From Actinomycetota bacterium (GTDB taxonomy: Bacteria; Actinomycetota; Acidimicrobiia; Acidimicrobiales; AC-14): a stretch of DNA of 5,193 bases. Of the stretch, positions 1 to 5,193 are shown in pieces. The notes beneath the pieces are model-generated. The model ran no database searches and was not told the origin of the DNA. It worked only from the letters and a program-made list of their open reading frames with translations. A program made the translations under genes and the position numbers. The stretch lies in contig JAIVIH010000298.1 in NCBI GenBank assembly GCA_020200615.1, forward strand, positions 1-5,193, given 5' to 3'. Within the stretch, counting starts at the first letter, position 1. The number at the start of each line of letters is the position of its first letter.

Positions 1-2
1 CC

Positions 3-542
3 CTTCTCGACTCCGGCGGCGTCCTCAGTGTGTCCCTGGTCACGGGCCTGGCCCTGGCCCTGCTCGTCACCGGCGGAGCCCTCGTCGTGGGCGCGTGGCG
101 GGGCCGGGCCCGGTGGCTCATCCCGCTCGGACTATTCCTCGGTGTCGCCCTGATGGGGGCGTCGGTGATCGACGTGCCCATCGGGGGCGGAGTGGGAGAG
201 CGCCTCTACCGCCCCGCCAGCCTGGCCGAGGTCTCCTCGCCCTACCGACTGGGTGCAGGCGAGCTCACCCTCGACCTCCGGGACCTGGACCTGTCGGGGT
301 CGACGACGACGGTCGTCGCCAGCGTGGGCGTGGGCGAGATCCTCGTGATCGTGCCCTACGGTCCTTCGGTGGACGTCGACGCCGAGTTGGGCGTCGGGGA
401 GCTCCACCTCCTCGGCCGTCACTGGGAAGGACTCGGGGTGGACCGTCGAGTGGTAGATCGTGGCGTAGAGGGCGGCGGCCGCCTCATCCTGCGCATCGAG
501 GCTGGAGCCGCAGAAGTGGAGGTGCGCCGTGCCTCGGCATGA
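3..542 (+). CDS. LiaF/PspC-like membrane protein, C-terminal part (5' truncated by window edge)
   Basis: The frame is open from the left edge to a TGA at 540-542, giving 179 visible residues. A GTG at 30 could be read as a start, but it has no Shine-Dalgarno sequence and the frame continues upstream, so I read this as the end of a longer protein. Two hydrophobic segments come first, with codon 30 as residue 1: about 3-21 and 29-47, separated by a basic turn (GAWRGRARW). A glycine-rich linker ending in ERLYRPAS follows. The rest is a beta-rich domain with repeated Gly-x-Gly-Glu turns (LGAGELTLDL near 74-83, VGVGEILVIVP near 99-109, LGVGELHLLG near 120-129, then EAGAAEVEV near 157-165). This is the pattern of LiaF C-terminal and DUF4097 'toastrack' domains, often joined in actinobacteria to an N-terminal PspC domain that would lie outside the window. 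Such proteins are membrane-bound and linked to envelope-stress signalling; a role here is inference. The next gene overlaps its end by 14 bp. Confidence 0.72.
   Translation, partial: LLDSGGVLSVSLVTGLALALLVTGGALVVGAWRGRARWLIPLGLFLGVALMGASVIDVPIGGGVGERLYRPASLAEVSSPYRLGAGELTLDLRDLDLSGSTTTVVASVGVGEILVIVPYGPSVDVDAELGVGELHLLGRHWEGLGVDRRVVDRGVEGGGRLILRIEAGAAEVEVRRASA
518..523 (+). promoter_or_regulatory. Shine-Dalgarno sequence for the small membrane protein gene
   Basis: GGAGGT lies inside the 3' end of the upstream gene, 5 nt before the GTG at 529. This near-perfect match and spacing decide the start of the short overlapping gene and suggest that the two genes are translated in a coupled way. Confidence 0.8.
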
Positions 543-708
543 TCTCGACCCCCTGTCGCTCGTGGCCGGCGTGGCCTTCTGCGGCTTCGCCCTGGTGGCC
601 CTGCTCGATCAGGGGCCGGGCTGGGGCGGACGGTGGCTCGTCCCGCTCCTCCTCGTGGCCGTGGGCGTAGTCGGCTTGCTCGCCACCCGGAGCCGGCCTG
701 ACCGGTGA
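529..708 (+). CDS. Small two-helix membrane protein, LiaI/LiaF transmembrane-like
   Basis: This 59-codon gene starts with GTG, overlaps the end of the upstream membrane protein gene by 14 bp in another frame, and stops at TGA 706-708. The protein begins VPRHDLDPLSLVAG and has two hydrophobic stretches, residues about 9-26 and 36-52, joined by a short glycine- and tryptophan-rich turn (DQGPGWGGRW), with a basic tail (RSRPDR). This is a helical hairpin with short ends. Small proteins of this shape, with an N-terminal (D)P(L/V)SL motif and a tryptophan before helix 2, are common beside PspC/LiaF-like genes in actinobacteria and resemble the transmembrane unit of LiaI/LiaF proteins. The strong ribosome binding site and the overlap support a real gene coupled to its neighbour. 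Its function is unknown; modulation of or assembly with the upstream membrane protein is inference. Confidence 0.78.
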   Translation: MPRHDLDPLSLVAGVAFCGFALVALLDQGPGWGGRWLVPLLLVAVGVVGLLATRSRPDR

Positions 709-750
709 CGCTCGGCTGAGAGGGTGCCCGGCGCGCGACGATGCAACACG

Positions 751-758
751 AAGGGAGG
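751..758 (+). promoter_or_regulatory. Shine-Dalgarno sequence for the lipoprotein gene
   Basis: AAGGGAGG ends 5 nt before the ATG at 764 and supports that start. The 55 bp between the preceding TGA and this ATG show no clear promoter and no terminator hairpin with a T tract, so read-through from the upstream membrane genes is possible. Confidence 0.75.
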
Positions 759-763
759 GCGGC

Positions 764-1210
764 ATGGGCGGACTGAAGGCGAGTAGGACGGTCGTCGGGT
801 CGATGCTGGCGCTCACGCTCGTCGCCTGCGGTGGGGACGGTGACGAGAGTGGGTCCAGCAAGCGGGAGTGGCAAGCGGAGCACCGAGACCTGGTCGCCGC
901 CTTTGGCCGCGATCTGGACGCCACCACCATGACTCTCAACCAGGGGGAGAAGACGGCCACGCTCAGCGCCTGCACCCAGCTGGCTGACGACGCCAAGGAG
1001 ATGAGGGACGAAGTGTTCCCCGTCTCCAACAAGCAGGTCGAGCGACCCCTGCGTCAATCCGTGGACTTGGCCCTGATGGCGAGCGACAACTGCTTGAAGG
1101 GCGGACGCGACCCAGGCGGCGCCCGGCAGGTCGAAGAAGCCATGCGCCAAGTGGCCGATGCCCGGAGGGCCTTCCAGGAGGCGGAGGGGGCGATCTCGGA
1201 CTGGCGGTAA
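764..1210 (+). CDS. Putative lipoprotein of unknown function
   Basis: The 148-residue product starts at an ATG with a good ribosome binding site. Residues 1-22 form a type II signal peptide: a basic start (K5, R8), a hydrophobic core (about 10-21) and the lipobox L19-V20-A21-C22, so the mature protein would begin with lipidated Cys22 and sit on the outer face of the membrane. A short polar tether rich in Gly, Asp and Ser (23-33) follows. The remaining 115 residues look alpha-helical and highly charged, with heptad-like stretches around 36-58, 66-82, 90-112 and 117-146. Two further cysteines, C70 and C110, could form a disulfide joining the helices outside the cell. I do not recognise a family. 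The length and layout fit a small helical-bundle lipoprotein; such proteins are frequent in actinobacteria and mostly uncharacterised. Its stop lies 4 bases from the convergent pheT stop. Confidence 0.8.
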   Translation: MGGLKASRTVVGSMLALTLVACGGDGDESGSSKREWQAEHRDLVAAFGRDLDATTMTLNQGEKTATLSACTQLADDAKEMRDEVFPVSNKQVERPLRQSVDLALMASDNCLKGGRDPGGARQVEEAMRQVADARRAFQEAEGAISDWR

Positions 1211-1214
1211 TTGC

Positions 1215-3602
1215 TCAGGTCCGGATGGAGGCCCCGGCCGAGGCCTCGACGGCCTCGATGCAGTGGGCCCGCAGACCGGCCAGCTCCTGTTCCGTCAGCG
1301 TGTGGTCCAGCGCCGCCACCCGCAACCGGAAGGCCAAACTCCGCCTTTCCTCCCCCAGCTGTTCGCCGCGGAAAACGTCGAACAGCCAGAGATCCTCGAG
1401 CAGCTCGTCTGCGGCCCGGCGCAGGGCTTCCTCCACTACCGCCGCGGGCACGGTGTCCTCCACCAGGAAGGCGAGGTCGAAGTCGGCCGAAGGGAACCGG
1501 CTCACCGGTCGGTACTGGGCCGGAGCGCTGGGCAACGTCAGCAGGGCGTCCAGGTTCAGCTCGAACCAACCGGCCCGGCCCGGCACGTCGTGGGCGGCCA
1601 GGACATCGGGGTCCACCTCTCCCACCGTTCCCACCGGCTCACCCTCGAGGGTGATGACCGCGCTGCGCGCCGGGTGCAGGCCGGCCGAGGCACCGGCGGC
1701 GAAGACGGCGCCCGGCGACCCGTCCCGCCCGACCCGCAGCGCCTCCAACAGGGTGTCCACCGCCAGCTTGGCCTCACCCGCATCGCCTCCGGCGAGGATC
1801 CCCGCCACCAGCTCGGGCTCCTCGGGCAGCCGCTCGCCGTCCCGGGGCGGCAGGAAGACCTTCCCCACCTCGAACAGCCGCACGTCCGGGTAGCGGCGGC
1901 TGGCGTTGGTGGCCGTCGCCCGAAGCAGGCCGGGTAGGAGCGACGTCCGCAGCACCGACTCCTCCTGGGCCAGCGGGTTCTCCACCTCCACCGCCGGCGT
2001 GCTCAGCCCCGCCCGCTCGAGGTCCGCGGAGGACACCAGCGACGTCGACCACGCCTCGGACAGCCCTGCCCCCACCAGCACCTGGCGGACCAGGCGCCGC
2101 CCGCGCTGGGCCGCAGTAAGTCCACCGACGCCGGTAACAGGAGGGAGGGTGCGGATGATCCGGCCGTAGCCGTGATGGCGCGCCACCTCCTCCACCACGT
2201 CGATCTCCCGCTCGCTGTCCGGCCGCCACGTCGGAATGGTGACGCTCAGGGCCTGAGCGTCCCCGTTCAGGGGGAAGGTGCTGAAGCCGAGCGGCTCCAG
2301 GTATGCCGCGATCTGGCTGGTCTCCAGGGCGGTACCGAGGATGGCGTTGACCCGGCTGGTCCGCACCACGACCGGCGACGGCGGAGGGCGGGACACGCTG
2401 ACGTCCCGTACCGGCGCGGCCACGGCGGCACCCGCCGCCTCCGCCGCCAGCTGGCAGAATCGGGCGACGGCCCGCTCGATCCCCTCCGGGTCGACCCCCC
2501 GCTCGAAGCGGACGGAAGCCTCGGTGCGCAGGCCCAGGCGCTTGGAGGTGCGGGCGATGGCCATGGGCTCGAAGTACGCCGCCTCCAGCAGCACCGTCCG
2601 GGTCGTCTCCATGATCTCCGAGGACGCCCCTCCCATGATCCCGCCGATGCCCACGGCCGACCCGGCGGCATCGCAGATCAAGCAGTCCTCCGACGTCAGG
2701 CGTCGCTCCACGTCGTCCAGGGTGGTGACGACCTCCCCGTCCTCCGCCCGGCGAACCTGCAAACCGTCGGTGCCGAGCAGGTCGCGGTCGTAGGGGTGGT
2801 TGGGCTGACCCAGCTCCAGCATCACGTAGTTGGAGACGTCGACCACGTTGTTGATCGGGCGCATCCCGGCCAGGGTGAGGCGGCTGGCCAGCCATCCCGG
2901 AGAAGGGCCCACGACCACTCCTGTGAGGAGGGTCGCCGTGAACCGGGGGCACAGGTCGGGCGAGAGAACGGCCACCGTCGGGCTGCCCAGAGGCTCGACG
3001 GCCACGGATACCACGGGCGGGGGCGGCTCGGGCACGGCCAGGGGCACCTTGAGCCGTGCGGCCAGGTCCCGGGCCACGCCCAGCACCGACAGCGCGTCCG
3101 GGCGGTTGGGGGTCACGTCCAGATCGAAGACGACGTCGGGGGAGATGCCCAGAGCCTCGGTGAGCAGGCTTCCGGGGAGGAGCCCGCCGGGGAGGATCAG
3201 GATTCCGTGGCTGTCGTCGGACAGGGCGAGCTCAGCACCGGAGCACAGCATGCCTTCCGACCACTGGCCGCGGACCTTGCGCCGGCCGATCTCGAGGCCG
3301 CCCGGCAGCCGGGCGCCGATCGGGGCCAGCGGCACCAGGTCGCCGGCGACGAAGTTGAAGGCACCGCACACGACCTGCGTGGTCGCCCCGTCGCCGCGGT
3401 CGACCTCCACGAGCTGAACCCGGTCGGCGCTGGGATGAGGGCGGGTGGTCAGGACCTGGGCCACGACGATGTCATCCAGCCCCTCCCCCACCCGTTCCAT
3501 GCCCTCTACCACGAGCCCCAGGTCGGAAAGGGTCGCGGCCAGCTCTTCGGGCGCGCCTTCGAAGGGCGCGAAGTCGCTCAGCCAGGAGAGCGGGACCCGC
3601 AT
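1215..3602 (-). CDS. pheT: Phenylalanyl-tRNA synthetase beta subunit
   Basis: PheT pairs with PheS in a cytoplasmic alpha2-beta2 enzyme that attaches phenylalanine to tRNA-Phe. The beta chain holds the editing site that removes mischarged tyrosine, and it binds the tRNA. The gene is complete: 795 residues, normal for the family. The ATG start is set by the canonical N-terminus MRVPLSWLSDF. Domains in order: tRNA-binding OB fold about 42-150 (HPSADRVQLVEVD, then EGMLCSGAEL); conserved TPNRPDALSVLGVARDLAA from 164; B3/B4 editing domain about 212-385, with INNVVDVSNYVMLELGQPNH and GIGGIMGG, where H269 and E340 are at positions resembling known editing-site residues; B5 domain about 404-476, ending in an acidic EIDVVEEVARHHGYGRI motif; catalytic-like core about 486-685 (VENPLAQEESVLRTSLLPGLL); C-terminal anticodon-binding ferredoxin-like domain about 703-795. 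No frameshift or missing domain is visible. Unusually, pheS is not directly upstream; a divergent ABC-F gene is there instead. Confidence 0.98.
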   Translation of the reverse strand: MRVPLSWLSDFAPFEGAPEELAATLSDLGLVVEGMERVGEGLDDIVVAQVLTTRPHPSADRVQLVEVDRGDGATTQVVCGAFNFVAGDLVPLAPIGARLPGGLEIGRRKVRGQWSEGMLCSGAELALSDDSHGILILPGGLLPGSLLTEALGISPDVVFDLDVTPNRPDALSVLGVARDLAARLKVPLAVPEPPPPVVSVAVEPLGSPTVAVLSPDLCPRFTATLLTGVVVGPSPGWLASRLTLAGMRPINNVVDVSNYVMLELGQPNHPYDRDLLGTDGLQVRRAEDGEVVTTLDDVERRLTSEDCLICDAAGSAVGIGGIMGGASSEIMETTRTVLLEAAYFEPMAIARTSKRLGLRTEASVRFERGVDPEGIERAVARFCQLAAEAAGAAVAAPVRDVSVSRPPPSPVVVRTSRVNAILGTALETSQIAAYLEPLGFSTFPLNGDAQALSVTIPTWRPDSEREIDVVEEVARHHGYGRIIRTLPPVTGVGGLTAAQRGRRLVRQVLVGAGLSEAWSTSLVSSADLERAGLSTPAVEVENPLAQEESVLRTSLLPGLLRATATNASRRYPDVRLFEVGKVFLPPRDGERLPEEPELVAGILAGGDAGEAKLAVDTLLEALRVGRDGSPGAVFAAGASAGLHPARSAVITLEGEPVGTVGEVDPDVLAAHDVPGRAGWFELNLDALLTLPSAPAQYRPVSRFPSADFDLAFLVEDTVPAAVVEEALRRAADELLEDLWLFDVFRGEQLGEERRSLAFRLRVAALDHTLTEQELAGLRAHCIEAVEASAGASIRT
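1239..1257. other. Short GC-rich inverted repeat at the convergent gene ends
   Basis: CGAGGCC and GGCCTCG form a perfect 7-bp stem with a 5-nt loop, inside the last codons of pheT and 29 nt past the lipoprotein stop. A further GAGGCC at 1228-1233 could form an alternative stem with GGCCTC at 1242-1247. There is no T tract on either side, so this is at best a weak pause or terminator for one of the two converging transcripts. It may simply reflect repeated Glu/Ala codons at the PheT C-terminus. Confidence 0.3.
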
Positions 3603-3608
3603 GACGTC

Positions 3609-3614
3609 AGAGTA
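3609..3614 (-). promoter_or_regulatory. Candidate -10 element for a leaderless pheT transcript
   Basis: On the minus strand TACTCT (a TANNNT match) ends 6 nt before the A of the pheT ATG, so transcription could begin at the start codon itself. No Shine-Dalgarno sequence precedes the ATG, which fits a leaderless mRNA, a common form in actinobacteria. No good -35 hexamer is seen (the best-placed is TTAGGC at 3633-3638). A second TANNNT match, TACTGT at 3663-3668 on the same strand, would give a leader of about 54 nt instead. Confidence 0.4.
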
Positions 3615-3643
3615 GGCGTGGGCCCCGGCCCGGCCTAATCGGT

Positions 3644-3672
3644 TTTCCGACTGCGCCGAAGGACAGTAGAAT
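3644..3672 (+). promoter_or_regulatory. Candidate promoter of the ABC-F gene
   Basis: TAGAAT at 3667-3672 is a one-mismatch match to the -10 consensus TATAAT, in a locally less GC-rich stretch. A weak -35 candidate, TTTCCG or TTCCGA at 3644-3650, lies 16-17 bp upstream. Transcription would begin near 3679 and leave an untranslated leader of about 135 nt before the GTG at 3814. The -10 is good, the -35 poor, so the site is plausible but unproven. Confidence 0.5.
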
Positions 3673-3698
3673 CGAAAGTTCGGGGTGACCGGCGAGCG

Positions 3699-3725
3699 AA
3701 GCTGAGCCGCAAGCGGCAGCAGCTT
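3699..3725 (+). other. Hairpin in the ABC-F leader
   Basis: AAGCTG (3699-3704) pairs fully with CAGCTT (3720-3725). Inside, GCCG and CGGC pair around a CAAG loop, with one unpaired base on the left and two on the right. This makes a 10-bp interrupted stem about 20 nt into the predicted leader. Only three T's follow, so it is not a typical intrinsic terminator. A six-codon GTG mini-ORF (3685-3705, VTGERS, stop) ends inside the left arm but has no visible ribosome binding site. A structural or attenuation role is inference. Confidence 0.45.
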
Positions 3726-3803
3726 TCGGCAACCGCTTTCCACTTCACTCCGACGTCCTCCCCTTCCTGTCGCCGAGCAGCAGGGCGTCTCACAGTTCGG
3801 AGC

Positions 3804-3808
3804 GAGGG
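3804..3808 (+). promoter_or_regulatory. Shine-Dalgarno sequence for the ABC-F gene
   Basis: GAGGG lies 5 nt before the GTG at 3814. Upstream in the same frame there is no ATG, GTG or TTG back to the stop TGA at 3703-3705, so the start is well determined. A CCTC at 3757-3760, inside a 13-nt pyrimidine run, could pair with GAGG here and hide the site. Confidence 0.75.
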
Positions 3809-3813
3809 TTCCC

Positions 3814-5193
<1,380 letters not shown>

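Noticed and set aside
30..32. GTG as the start of the left-edge membrane protein.
   Set aside because: No Shine-Dalgarno sequence precedes it and the frame is open to the window edge. The family usually has further N-terminal sequence before these helices.
2172..3638. Long plus-strand open frame (488 codons) opposite pheT.
   Set aside because: Its sequence is low-complexity (rich in Arg, Gly, His and Gln) with no recognisable domain, and it lies antisense to a complete, well-conserved pheT. Long antisense frames are expected in GC-rich codon patterns.
3699..3730. Intrinsic terminator in the ABC-F leader.
   Set aside because: The hairpin is followed by only three T's and then GC-rich sequence, so a standard intrinsic terminator is not supported.
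3603..3813. T-box or Phe-rich leader peptide controlling pheT.
   Set aside because: On the minus strand I saw no Phe-rich short frame with a ribosome binding site and no terminator/antiterminator pair; the available length before the ATG also appears very short.

Overview
The window looks like a piece of a high-GC actinobacterial chromosome. Coding regions use mostly G or C at third positions, GTG starts are common, and the envelope gene cluster at the left edge is of an actinobacterial type. Acidimicrobiia or a relative would fit the protein styles, but that is an impression, not a demonstrated placement. Nothing points to a mobile element, phage, CRISPR array, tRNA or rRNA.

Layout, left to right: (1) about 1-708, plus strand: the 3' part of a membrane protein with a LiaF/DUF4097-like C-terminal beta-repeat domain, followed by a 14-bp-overlapping small two-helix membrane protein of 59 residues. 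(2) 764-1210, plus strand: a 148-residue putative lipoprotein of unknown function. (3) 1215-3602, minus strand: a complete pheT (phenylalanyl-tRNA synthetase beta subunit), convergent with the lipoprotein gene with only 4 bases between the stop codons. (4) 3603-3813: a 211-bp divergent intergenic region, visibly less GC-rich than its surroundings, holding candidate promoters and a leader with possible RNA structure. (5) 3814 to the right edge, plus strand: an ABC-F family ATPase, cut off just after its second signature motif.

The left three genes probably belong to the cell envelope and may form one transcript, since no terminator is visible in the 55 bp before the lipoprotein gene. The right two are both translation genes: PheT charges tRNA-Phe together with PheS, and ABC-F proteins act on the ribosomal E site. 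They are divergent and so share a control region. The most notable points are that pheT has no pheS directly upstream, that pheT lacks a Shine-Dalgarno sequence and has a -10-like hexamer placed for a leaderless transcript, and that the ABC-F gene has a leader of roughly 135 nt with a hairpin and an anti-Shine-Dalgarno-like tract. I found no convincing new multi-gene system; most of the window is ordinary core-genome content.
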